Source: an uncultured Bacteroidales bacterium
GTDB lineage: Bacteria; Bacteroidota; Bacteroidia; Bacteroidales; P3
Length of the DNA: 64,000 nucleotides
Direction of reading: 5' to 3'
NCBI GenBank assembly: GCA_944321735.1
Contig: CALUMK010000001.1
Coordinates: forward strand, 186,001 to 250,000
The notes beneath the pieces are model-generated. The model searched no databases, was not told the DNA's origin, and saw only the letters and a list, made by a program, of their open reading frames with translations. Positions 6,340-14,979 of this stretch are shown here, in pieces (positions within the stretch are counted from its first letter, which is position 1; the number at the start of each line of letters is the position of its first letter). The translations under genes and the position numbers were made by a program.

Positions 6340-9228
6340 GTGGCAGCAAAGAAAAAAGAACAAGCAGCGCGGCAGGAGGCTTCTCCGGAAGCCTCGGCAC
6401 AGCGCCAGATCATACTGAAAGGCGTCCGGGTCAACAATCTCAAGAACGTGGATGTGTGTTTCCCGGCGGGAAAACTGACGGTCGTGACCGGTCTTTCCGG
6501 ATCGGGCAAGTCCTCTTTAGTGTTCGACACCTTGTATGCCGAAGGCCAGCGCCGCTATGTGGAAAGCCTCAGTGCTTACGCTCGCCAGTTCTTGGGGCGG
6601 ATGGGCAAGCCGGAAGTGGATTTCGTGGAAGGCATTTCCCCGGCTATCGCCATCGAGCAGAAGACGATAAACTTCAATCCCCGTTCCACGGTAGGGACGG
6701 TGACGGAAATCTACGAATACCTCAAACTGCTTTACGCCCGCATCGGCAAGATTTATTCCCCGGTTTCCGGCCGGGAAGTACGCCGGCATTCGGTGAGCAA
6801 TGTGGCCGATTTCGTGATCAAGCTTCCGGAAAGCACCAAGGTGTATATTCTGTCGCCAATCAATATCCGGGAAGGTTTGACAAACCCCGAATATTTGAGG
6901 CTTTTGGAACAGCGGGGCTTCAGCCGTCTGTACAAGGTTTGCAAGGAAGACGCTTCGTGTTCGGAAATGCTGCAGATTAGCCAAGCGGGCAATCTCGAAA
7001 GTCTGGCGGGCTATTACCTGCTGGTGGATCGTCTGGTGGTTAGGCCGGAAGAAGAACAGGGGGCGTTGTATTCGCGTATTTTCGATTCGGTGCAGACTTC
7101 CTTCAACGAGGGGGATGGCATCTGTTATATAGAATGTTCGGCATCGGGCGCAAAGTCCCGTTTCCTGGAGTTCTCCAACCGTTTGGAGATGGATGGGATG
7201 AGTTTTGTCAAGCCCAGTCCCAACTTCTTCAGTTTCAATAATCCATACGGGGCTTGCAAGACATGTGAAGGCATAGGCACGGTCATCGGGGTCAGCGAGG
7301 ATTTGGTGATTCCCGATCCTTCCTTGTCGGTTTACGAGGATGCGGTGGCCTGCTGGCGGGGCGAAAAGATGAGCGAGTGGAAGAAGGAGTTCATCCGTTA
7401 TGCCGAAAAGGAGAAATTTCCGGTTCATCGGCCGTACAAGGAGCTGAGCCAGAAAGAGAAGGATATCCTCTGGCATGGCGGCAAGTATGCCAAGGGCATC
7501 GACGACTGCTTCAAGTTCATCGAGAAGAATTCCTACAAGATACAATACCGGGTCATGGCTTCACGCTACAGGGGCAAGACTCTTTGCCCCGATTGCCATG
7601 GCAGCCGTTTGCGCAAGGATGCCGATTATGTGAAAATCAACGGCAAGAGCATTTCGGAGCTGGTCCGGATGCAGGTGGACGAGCTTTCGGCATTCTTTGA
7701 AAATATCCAGCTGACCGCCTATGAGAGGGCGATTGCTTCCCGGATGCTGACCGAGATACGCAATCGTCTGCAATACTTGAAAGATGTGGGCTTGTCCTAT
7801 CTGAGTCTGAACCGGGCCTCGGCCAGCCTGTCCGGCGGGGAGAGCCAGCGGATTTATCTGGCCAATTCCTTGGGCAGTGCTTTGGTTGGATCCCTGTATA
7901 TTTTGGACGAACCCAGCATCGGCCTGCATTCCCGCGATACAGAGCATCTGATCAAGGTGGTCAAGCAGCTGCGCGATTTGGGCAATACCGTCATCGTGGT
8001 CGAGCATGACGAGTCGATGATGATGGCGGCTGATTATATCGTGGATGTGGGGCCTTATGCGGGGCGTTACGGGGGAGAAATCGTGTTCGCCGGCACGCCC
8101 AAGGAATTGATGGAAAAGGGCACGAGTCTGACGGCCAAATACTTGAGAGGGGAGATGTCGATTCCGGTTCCGTCCTCGCGCCGTGCCTGGACCCGCTATA
8201 TCCGGATTTGCGGCGTGACCCGCAACAATTTGCAGGATGTCACGGTACGGATTCCGCTCAACGTGATGACGGTCGTGACCGGGGTCAGCGGTTCGGGCAA
8301 GACCTCGCTGATTCGTCAAACCTTATATCCGGCCTTGCAGAAGGCTTTGGGCACCTATCAAGGCGGCGAAACCCTCAAGTACCGCAAATTGGAAGGCGAT
8401 ATCAGCCAGATACAGGCGGTGGAATTAGTGGATCAGAACCCGATTGGTCGTTCCAGCCGTTCCAATCCGGTCACGTACGTCAAGGCTTACGACGATATCC
8501 GGGAATTGTACGCCTCCCAGCCTTTGGCCAAGAAACGCCTTTATACGCCGGGCTTCTTTTCCTTCAATGTGGAAGGCGGGCGTTGTGAAGCCTGCCAGGG
8601 CGAGGGAACCAAGAAAGTGGAGATGCAGTTCATGGCGGACCTTTACATAGAATGCGAGGAATGCCATGGCAAGCGTTTCAAGGAGGAGGTGCTGGATGTG
8701 AAATACAACGGCAAGGATATATCGGAAGTCTTGGAAATGAGCGTGGATGAGGCCTTGGAGTTTTTCCCGGCCGATGCCGAGGAGGCGGTGTTGAAACGCT
8801 TGCGCAACAAGTTGCAGGTCTTGCAGGATGTGGGGCTGGGATACTTGCATTTGGGGCAGTCTTCCAGTAGCCTTTCGGGCGGGGAAGCCCAGAGGGTCAA
8901 GCTGGCGTATTTCCTGAGCCGGGGCAATGCCGAGGACCGGGGACATACCTTGTTTATCTTCGATGAACCCACTACCGGCCTGCATTTCCATGACATCCAT
9001 AAGTTGCAGCTGGCTTTTGATGCCTTGATAGAACGGGGGCACAGCGTGCTGGTCATCGAGCATCAGTTGGATGTGATCAAGATGGCCGATTGGATTATCG
9101 ATGTGGGGCCTGAAGGCGGCGAGGCCGGAGGCCGGATTGTCTATGAGGGCGTTCCGGAAGGTTTAGTCAAGGTGAAGGAATCTTATACTGGAAGGTATCT
9201 GAAAGAGAAATTGGTTTCGAAAAAATAA
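6340..9228 (+). CDS. uvrA: Excinuclease ABC subunit A (UvrA)
   Basis: The DNA damage-recognition ATPase of nucleotide excision repair. It has two ABC modules. The first has Walker A GLSGSGKSS (about residues 51-59) and signature LSGGESQR (about 497). The second has Walker A GVSGSGKTS (about 647) and signature LSGGEAQR (about 845). Zinc-type Cys pairs occur as CKTC and CPDC in the first half and as CEAC and CEEC in the second. The frame is open back to 6088, but similarity begins only at QIILKGVRVNNLKN and the upstream part overlaps the Cys-rich gene. The GTG at 6340 is therefore preferred (962 residues), with no nearby ATG. Bacteroidetes often have two UvrA paralogues; which one this is cannot be told from the window. 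Confidence 0.93.
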   Translation: MAAKKKEQAARQEASPEASAQRQIILKGVRVNNLKNVDVCFPAGKLTVVTGLSGSGKSSLVFDTLYAEGQRRYVESLSAYARQFLGRMGKPEVDFVEGISPAIAIEQKTINFNPRSTVGTVTEIYEYLKLLYARIGKIYSPVSGREVRRHSVSNVADFVIKLPESTKVYILSPINIREGLTNPEYLRLLEQRGFSRLYKVCKEDASCSEMLQISQAGNLESLAGYYLLVDRLVVRPEEEQGALYSRIFDSVQTSFNEGDGICYIECSASGAKSRFLEFSNRLEMDGMSFVKPSPNFFSFNNPYGACKTCEGIGTVIGVSEDLVIPDPSLSVYEDAVACWRGEKMSEWKKEFIRYAEKEKFPVHRPYKELSQKEKDILWHGGKYAKGIDDCFKFIEKNSYKIQYRVMASRYRGKTLCPDCHGSRLRKDADYVKINGKSISELVRMQVDELSAFFENIQLTAYERAIASRMLTEIRNRLQYLKDVGLSYLSLNRASASLSGGESQRIYLANSLGSALVGSLYILDEPSIGLHSRDTEHLIKVVKQLRDLGNTVIVVEHDESMMMAADYIVDVGPYAGRYGGEIVFAGTPKELMEKGTSLTAKYLRGEMSIPVPSSRRAWTRYIRICGVTRNNLQDVTVRIPLNVMTVVTGVSGSGKTSLIRQTLYPALQKALGTYQGGETLKYRKLEGDISQIQAVELVDQNPIGRSSRSNPVTYVKAYDDIRELYASQPLAKKRLYTPGFFSFNVEGGRCEACQGEGTKKVEMQFMADLYIECEECHGKRFKEEVLDVKYNGKDISEVLEMSVDEALEFFPADAEEAVLKRLRNKLQVLQDVGLGYLHLGQSSSSLSGGEAQRVKLAYFLSRGNAEDRGHTLFIFDEPTTGLHFHDIHKLQLAFDALIERGHSVLVIEHQLDVIKMADWIIDVGPEGGEAGGRIVYEGVPEGLVKVKESYTGRYLKEKLVSKK

Positions 9229-9282
9229 TGCGTATGGCTGGTCTGCCGACAGAGAGGTGGATGGCCGGAAGCAGGAGGAAAA

Positions 9283-11586
9283 ATGAATATCAGAGAAAAT
9301 GAATCCTTGAAGAGCCTGCATACGATGGGCTGCGAGCTTGCAAGCCGGTATTACGCCGAGGTGGAAAGCAAGGAAGACGTGCTGGATTTGCTGGCAGACC
9401 CGAAATACAGGAAATTGCCCAAGTTCTGGCTTGGGGGAGGAAGCAATACGTTGTTTATCGGCGATTTTCCGGGATTGGTGATCCGTTTGGCCAATAAAGG
9501 GATCCAGACGGAAGCCGATTTCAAGGAGAGGACGGAAATAAGGGTGCAGGCCGGGGAAAATTGGTCGGAATTCGTGCGGTATACGATTGATAAGGCATGG
9601 TGGGGTGTTGAAAACCTATCCGGCATTCCGGGATCGGTGGGGGGAGCCGTGGTGCAGAACATGGGCGCTTACGGGCAGGAAATCGCGGAGGTGATTGAGC
9701 GGGTGGAAGTCTTGGATTTGAACACGATGAAATTCAAGGAGATTCCTCAAGAGGAATGCGGTTATGCATACCGTTCCAGCCGTTTCAAAGGGCAGGGTCG
9801 CTGGCTGGTTTGGTCGGTGGTGCTCTCTTTGGGTAAAAGACCCGCTCCTTGTTTGGAATACAAGGGTTTGCAGGAAATAGTGGGGAAAAATCCCACGCAA
9901 GAAGAAATCGCGCAGGCCGTGCTGCGTCTCAGGCAGGAAAAACTGCCCGATCCGGCGGAGCTGGGCAGTGTGGGAAGCTTTTTCACCAACCCGGTGGTTC
10001 CGGAAGCCGAGTTCGAGAATCTCCGGCGAGCCTATCCGGAAATTCCGGGGCATAAGGTGGACCGGGGCGTGAAATTGTCTGCCGCTTGGCTGATAGACCG
10101 TTGCGGTTGGAAATCCTACCGTGAAGGCGATGCCGGGGTTTATTCCAAGCAGCCTTTGGTACTGGTCAATTACGGCCAGGCCAGCGGGGAGGATATCTGG
10201 GATTTGGCCATGCGGGTCAAGGAAAGCGTGAAAAAGAAGTTCTGGGTGGATATAGAGCCGGAAGTCTGTGTGGTGAACGGGGAGGAACGAATGAAAGAGC
10301 AACGTTACGAGGAAGTTCTGGATGTGATGTACCATTGCTTGCCGATGTTCCATCGGATCGGGGCGGCGGCTTACAAGCCGGATCTTTCCAATACGGAGAA
10401 GCTGATGTCGGCTTTGAAGGAGCCGTATCTGCGTTTCAAGACGATTCATGTGGCCGGGACGAACGGCAAGGGCTCTTGCTCGCATATGCTGGCTTCGATT
10501 TTGCAGTCGGCCGGTTACAAGACCGGCTTGTACACCTCGCCCCATCTTCGCGATTTCCGCGAGAGAATCCGCGTCAACGGGCAGATGATGCCCAAGGAGG
10601 CGGTCGTGGAGTTCTACGAAGAGCATGAAGACTTGTTCAAGAAGGTCAAGGCCTCGTTTTTCGAGATGACCGTGGCGATGGCTTTCGACTATTTTGCCAA
10701 GGAAAGGGTCGATGTCGCGGTGATTGAAGTGGGAATGGGGGGGCGGCTGGATTCGACCAATGTGATTACGCCCCAGTTGAGCCTGATTACCAATATCAGC
10801 TGGGATCATATGCAATTTCTGGGCGATACCTTGGCCAAGATTGCCGAGGAGAAGGCCGGCATCATCAAGCCGAACGTGCCGGTTGTGATTAGCGAGGCGC
10901 AGAGCCAGACTCGCTTGGTCTTCGACCGGGTGGCCAAGGAAAAGCATGCGCCCATACAATATGCCAGTTTGATTTATACCTTGCATAATCTGAAGAATGA
11001 GGGCGACCGGATTACCTTTGATGTGGAAAAAGCAGGGAAGCCTTATCTGTCGGGTTTGTCTTGCGATTTGACCGGCGATGAGTACGAGGGCAAGAACATT
11101 GTCGGGGTTCTTTGCGCGGTGGATGTGCTGCGCGGGAAGTTTTCGATACCGGAGACCGCTTTACGCCAAGGTCTGGCCGACGTGGTGTCCAAAACCGGAT
11201 TGCTGGGACGCTGGCAGTGTCTGGGCAAAGAGCCTTTCATTTATTGCGATACCGGGCATAATGAGGCCGGAATCCGTTTGGTCTTGCAGCAAATCGCCAA
11301 GATCAAGTACCAGCGCCTGCATATCGTATGGGGCATGGTCAAGGACAAGGACATCGACCATATCCTATCCCTGTTGCCGCGTTCGGCTGCCTATTATTTC
11401 TGCCAGGCACCCCAGGAAAGGGCTTTGGATGTGCACAAGCTCAAAGAAGAAGCCGGTTTCCATGGCTTGAAAGGGAAGGTTTGCGCTTCGGTGCACGAGG
11501 CTTTGGATGCCGCCAAGGCGAATGCCGGCAAGGAGGATTTGATTTATGTGGGAGGCAGCACCTTCGTGGTGGCGGAAATTTGCTGA
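9283..11586 (+). CDS. murB/folC: MurB-FolC fusion: UDP-N-acetylenolpyruvoylglucosamine reductase / folylpolyglutamate synthase
   Basis: One uninterrupted 767-residue frame encodes two enzymes from unrelated pathways. Residues 1-336 are a MurB of complete length: FAD-binding GGGSNTLF, NLSGIPGSVGGA, catalytic S232 in GSVGSFFTNP, and the usual end near EPEVCVVNG. MurB makes UDP-MurNAc for peptidoglycan. Residues 337-767 are a complete FolC (dihydrofolate/folylpolyglutamate synthase): P-loop VAGTNGKGSCS, YTSPHLRDFRERI, NISWDHMQFLG and DTGHNEAG. The first start at 9283 follows AGGAGG. At the junction an in-frame ATG (10291) follows GGGGAGGAA at ribosome-binding distance, so FolC may also be made alone. 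There is no linker between the domains. A single-base error removing a stop cannot be excluded without the reads. Confidence 0.9.
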   Translation: MNIRENESLKSLHTMGCELASRYYAEVESKEDVLDLLADPKYRKLPKFWLGGGSNTLFIGDFPGLVIRLANKGIQTEADFKERTEIRVQAGENWSEFVRYTIDKAWWGVENLSGIPGSVGGAVVQNMGAYGQEIAEVIERVEVLDLNTMKFKEIPQEECGYAYRSSRFKGQGRWLVWSVVLSLGKRPAPCLEYKGLQEIVGKNPTQEEIAQAVLRLRQEKLPDPAELGSVGSFFTNPVVPEAEFENLRRAYPEIPGHKVDRGVKLSAAWLIDRCGWKSYREGDAGVYSKQPLVLVNYGQASGEDIWDLAMRVKESVKKKFWVDIEPEVCVVNGEERMKEQRYEEVLDVMYHCLPMFHRIGAAAYKPDLSNTEKLMSALKEPYLRFKTIHVAGTNGKGSCSHMLASILQSAGYKTGLYTSPHLRDFRERIRVNGQMMPKEAVVEFYEEHEDLFKKVKASFFEMTVAMAFDYFAKERVDVAVIEVGMGGRLDSTNVITPQLSLITNISWDHMQFLGDTLAKIAEEKAGIIKPNVPVVISEAQSQTRLVFDRVAKEKHAPIQYASLIYTLHNLKNEGDRITFDVEKAGKPYLSGLSCDLTGDEYEGKNIVGVLCAVDVLRGKFSIPETALRQGLADVVSKTGLLGRWQCLGKEPFIYCDTGHNEAGIRLVLQQIAKIKYQRLHIVWGMVKDKDIDHILSLLPRSAAYYFCQAPQERALDVHKLKEEAGFHGLKGKVCASVHEALDAAKANAGKEDLIYVGGSTFVVAEIC
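10281..10293 (+). promoter_or_regulatory. Internal ribosome-binding site and ATG for FolC
   Basis: GGAGGAA ends 4 nt before the in-frame ATG at 10291, which begins MKEQRYEEVLDV, the natural FolC N-terminus. Strong Shine-Dalgarno sequences are uncommon in this window, so its presence inside an open frame suggests independent FolC initiation. Confidence 0.55.
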
Positions 11587-11695
11587 GAGGCAGGCTGTCG
11601 GGCTTTTTTTGCCGGATGGCCGGGGAGGAGTATGGGGATTGGGCGGAGGACACGGCCTGGAAACTTGAAAAATCACGGATAGTGACAATATTTGA

Positions 11696-13408
11696 ATGCC
11701 AATGAAGAAAATACCGGGAACATTCACGATAGTCTGCTATATCATTCTTGCAGCGGCATTGCTGACTTGGATTGTGCCGGGCGGGGAATACTTGAGGGAA
11801 GCCCGGATGGTGAATGGAGTCGAGCGGGAGATGGTGGTGGACGGTTCTTTCCATTATGTGGACAAAAGCCCGCAGACCTTTTCTGTCTTTTTCGCTTTGT
11901 TCCAAGGTTTTGTGGAGAATGCGGGTATCATTGTGTTCGTGCTGATGGTCGGCGGGGCCTTTTGGATATTGAACAGCACCAAGGCTATCGATACCGGCGT
12001 CAAGGAATTTGTGGCTTTTACGCGGCGGTGCCGGCAGAAGAAATGGCTTGCCAAAGTAGATGTGGATTCTTTGGTGCTTGTTGTCATTATGTTGATGTTC
12101 AGTGTTTTCGGTTCGGTGTTCGGTATGAGCGAGGAGACAATCGCCTTTATTGTCATTTTCGTGCCGATGGCGGTCTCGATGGGGTATGATTCGATAACCG
12201 GGGTCTGCATCTCGTATCTGGCGGCGCATGTGGGTTTTGCCGGGGCTACGCTGAATCCTTTCACGATAGGCATCGCGCAAGGCATTGCCGGCATTCCTTT
12301 GTTTTCCGGCCTGGAGTACCGGGTGGTTTGCTGGTTTGTCCTGACAACGGTGGCGATAATATTCGTGCTTTGGTATGCCCGCCGGGTCAAGAGAAATCCG
12401 CAGAAATCCTTGACATGGAAGATAGACCAGTATTGGCGGGACAGGGTGGCGATGCCGGCGATGGCCGAAGGTGCGACGGATGGGGGTATTTCCAGTGGAA
12501 GTTCGGTTTCCGGAGAGGATGAAAGCGATGCTCCGGGCAAAGCATTGGGTATTGTTTCTAGGAAGGCTTGCGGAAAACGTGCCGGACGGCTTTCGTTCAA
12601 GGCGATGCATGTCGTTTTCGGCTTTTTGGTGCTGGTTCAGGCTTGGTTTGCGTTCCGTTACCCTATGACGGGCCTGCATATCGGGCAGGGGAGCTGGAAT
12701 TTGCCGTTGATTCCGGTATTTGCCGTTTTGTATCTGCTATGGGGCTTGCTGACGGTACGCAAGTCGGTGGCGGCTTTCAATTTGCAGCTGTTGTTCTTCA
12801 CGGTGGTCTACTTGGTCATCGGGGTCTTGGGTTATGGCTGGTATGTGATGGAAATTTCGGCCTTGTTCCTGGCTATGGGGATATTTTCCGGCTTGGCGGC
12901 CGGTCATGGTTTGGACAAGGTGATGGGGCTGTTCCAAGAAGGGGCGCGGGATATTCTCGGACCGGCTATGGTGATAGGTTTGGCGGGAGGAATTATCTTT
13001 GTGCTGCAGGAAGGCCGTGTGATCGATACGATTCTGCACGGGGTTTCATCGGCCATGAGCCGAATGGGAGAAGTGGCTTCGGTGGGTTCCATGTATGGAT
13101 TCCAGACTTGCCTGAACCTGATTATGCCTTCGGGAAGCGCCAAGGCGGCTTTGACGATGCCCATCATGAGCCAGTTTTCCGATTTGGTGGATATCTCGCG
13201 GCAGACTACCGTGCTGGCGTTCCAGTTCGGGGACGGCTTCACGAATATGATTACTCCGGTGTCCGGCGTGCTGTTGGGTGTCCTGGGTGTGGCCCGGATT
13301 CCTTACGCGCTTTGGTTCAAGTGGGTGTATAAGTTTATTTTGCTGTTGATAGCGGTGGGGTTTTTGTTGTTGGTGCCGACGTTGTTCTTGCCTCTCAACG
13401 GCTTTTGA
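11696..13408 (+). CDS. YfcC/DcuC-type membrane carrier
   Basis: A 570-residue integral membrane protein with about 12 hydrophobic segments, starting MKKIPGTFTIVCYIILAAALLTWIVPGGEY. The opening and the segments VFGMSEETIAFIVIFVPMA and GYDSITGVCISYLAAHVGFAGATLNPFTIGIAQ are typical of the YfcC family (DcuC/C4-dicarboxylate anaerobic carrier superfamily). Members are annotated as carriers of dicarboxylates, arginine/ornithine or short-chain fatty acids; the substrate here is not determinable. A hydrophilic Gly/Ser/Glu-rich loop at about residues 255-300 divides two halves. The start may be at 11696 or, more like other family members, at 11702 (MKKIPGTF). No partner gene is adjacent. Confidence 0.85.
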   Translation: MPMKKIPGTFTIVCYIILAAALLTWIVPGGEYLREARMVNGVEREMVVDGSFHYVDKSPQTFSVFFALFQGFVENAGIIVFVLMVGGAFWILNSTKAIDTGVKEFVAFTRRCRQKKWLAKVDVDSLVLVVIMLMFSVFGSVFGMSEETIAFIVIFVPMAVSMGYDSITGVCISYLAAHVGFAGATLNPFTIGIAQGIAGIPLFSGLEYRVVCWFVLTTVAIIFVLWYARRVKRNPQKSLTWKIDQYWRDRVAMPAMAEGATDGGISSGSSVSGEDESDAPGKALGIVSRKACGKRAGRLSFKAMHVVFGFLVLVQAWFAFRYPMTGLHIGQGSWNLPLIPVFAVLYLLWGLLTVRKSVAAFNLQLLFFTVVYLVIGVLGYGWYVMEISALFLAMGIFSGLAAGHGLDKVMGLFQEGARDILGPAMVIGLAGGIIFVLQEGRVIDTILHGVSSAMSRMGEVASVGSMYGFQTCLNLIMPSGSAKAALTMPIMSQFSDLVDISRQTTVLAFQFGDGFTNMITPVSGVLLGVLGVARIPYALWFKWVYKFILLLIAVGFLLLVPTLFLPLNGF

Positions 13409-13416
13409 AAAGATGG

Positions 13417-13530
13417 GTGTGATAACGGGTAATCTACTTCGTTGCACGAGACATCGAAAATGCTCACGTACTTCAGTACGCTCCGCTTTTCTCAGTCTCG
13501 CGCGCCTCGCATCTCACCCGTTCTGACACA
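13417..13530 (+). repeat. Dispersed ~120-bp palindromic repeat, copy A
   Basis: A long imperfect hairpin: left arm GTGTGATAACGGGT, right arm ACCCGTTCTGACAC, centre CACGTACTTCAGTACGCTCC. It lies just after the YfcC-like gene. A second solitary arm (GTGTGATAACGGGCG, 13546-13560) follows. Related copies are at 24828, 40693, 50931 and 59186. Confidence 0.8.
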
Positions 13531-13643
13531 TATTTCGGTGTTGTTGTGTGATAACGGGCGGATTGGTTTGACCGAAGATCGGCTTCGTTTGCCGGAGTCG
13601 ATGGAAATGAACAAGGAATTGAGATTAAAACAAAGATAAGACT

Positions 13644-14915
13644 ATGGAAGTATATAAGTTTGGCGGGGCATCGGTAAAGGATGCTGATGCTGTCAGGAAT
13701 GTGGCTTCGATATTGAAGTCGGAAGTGAAAGAGCCTACCTGTGTGGTGGTTTCGGCGATGGGCAAGACGACCAATGCTTTGGAAGCGGTACTGGATGCTT
13801 TTTACCATGGCAAGGAGAACCGGGACGAGCTTCTGAAAGGGGTGCTGGCGACCCATTTGCAGATACTGGCCGGATTGTTTGCCAGCCCGGCGCACCCGGT
13901 TTACGGGAAGCTGAAAGCTTTGTTCCTCCGTTTGGCCAATGAATTGGGACGGATTCAGTCGATGCCCTACGACAAGGCTTACGATCAAGTGGTTTCGTTC
14001 GGGGAACGGTTTTCCACCTGCATCATATCGGAATATCTGGCCGAAGCCGGAATCGGGAATGTGGAATTGGATGCTTCCCGTATCGTGCTTACCGACGGGC
14101 ATTTCCGGGAAGGGAAAGTCCTTTGGGAACCGACCACGCAGCGGATAAAGGAGGCGGTGGAAGCCGTTTGGGCGCAAGGCTTGGGCATCGTGTTGACGCA
14201 GGGTTTCATCGCTTGCGACGAGGCTGGCGACACGGTGACGCTCGGACGGGAAGGCTCGGACTACTCGGCGGCCATTTTCGCTTATTGCCTGGATGCGGCC
14301 AAGATGACGATATGGAAGGATGTGCCGGGTGTTTTGAATGCCGACCCCAAATATTTCTCCAACACGAAGAAGTTGGATTATGTCTCGTATTACGATGCTA
14401 CCGAGCTGGCTTATTTCGGGGCCAGCATTATCCATCCAAAGACAATCAAGCCGTTGCAAAACAAGAAGATACCTTTGCATGTCCGTTCTTTCATGGATGT
14501 GTCGGCGCCGGGCACTTGGGTGGGCTTGGAAGGCGTGCCGGAAAGTCGGATTCCCTCTTTTATATGCAAACGGCCTCAGACGCTGCTGTCAATCTATCCC
14601 AAGGACTTCTCTTTTGTGGACGAGACCAACCTGTCTGAAATCTTCCATTGCTTCGTGAAGCACGGGATCAAGGTGAATCTGATGCAGAACTCGGCATTGA
14701 GCTTTTCGGTCTGCATCGACCAGAACCGGGGAAATTTGGACGCGGTTCTGGCGGAATTGTCCTCGCGTTACGATTGCCGTTACAATCGGGATTTGGAACT
14801 TTTGACCATCCGGCATTATACCCAGGATGTCATAGATCAGATTGTGGGTGGAAAAAAAGTGATGCTGGAGCAGAGGACAAGGCATACGGTGCAGTTTGTT
14901 TTGGGGGGCGAGTGA
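13644..14915 (+). CDS. Aspartate kinase (monofunctional)
   Basis: Phosphorylates L-aspartate, the first step toward lysine/diaminopimelate, threonine and methionine. It has 423 residues: an N-terminal amino-acid kinase domain (KFGGASVKD at residues 5-13, SFGERFST, TLGREGSDYSAA around 200) and a C-terminal ACT regulatory region (about 300-423, FSFVDETNLSEIFHCFVKHGIKVNLMQNSALSFSV). There is no fused homoserine dehydrogenase. The ACT region suggests feedback control by an end product, probably lysine or threonine, but this is inference. It stands alone after repeat copy A. dapA, which acts two steps later, is 13 kb away. Confidence 0.94.
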   Translation: MEVYKFGGASVKDADAVRNVASILKSEVKEPTCVVVSAMGKTTNALEAVLDAFYHGKENRDELLKGVLATHLQILAGLFASPAHPVYGKLKALFLRLANELGRIQSMPYDKAYDQVVSFGERFSTCIISEYLAEAGIGNVELDASRIVLTDGHFREGKVLWEPTTQRIKEAVEAVWAQGLGIVLTQGFIACDEAGDTVTLGREGSDYSAAIFAYCLDAAKMTIWKDVPGVLNADPKYFSNTKKLDYVSYYDATELAYFGASIIHPKTIKPLQNKKIPLHVRSFMDVSAPGTWVGLEGVPESRIPSFICKRPQTLLSIYPKDFSFVDETNLSEIFHCFVKHGIKVNLMQNSALSFSVCIDQNRGNLDAVLAELSSRYDCRYNRDLELLTIRHYTQDVIDQIVGGKKVMLEQRTRHTVQFVLGGE

Positions 14916-14979
14916 TAAGGGTGGATTCCCCGTTCTGTACGTGCTTGATAGGGGCTGCTGTGTTTTTTAGTGTTATCGG

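Noticed and set aside
9616-10986. 456-codon minus-strand frame opposite murB-folC
   Set aside because: Antisense shadow; Arg/His-rich composition and no domain.
13409-13643. Insertion sequence or gene remnant downstream of the YfcC-like gene
   Set aside because: No transposase-like frame or target duplication; the sequence is a member of the long-hairpin repeat family.
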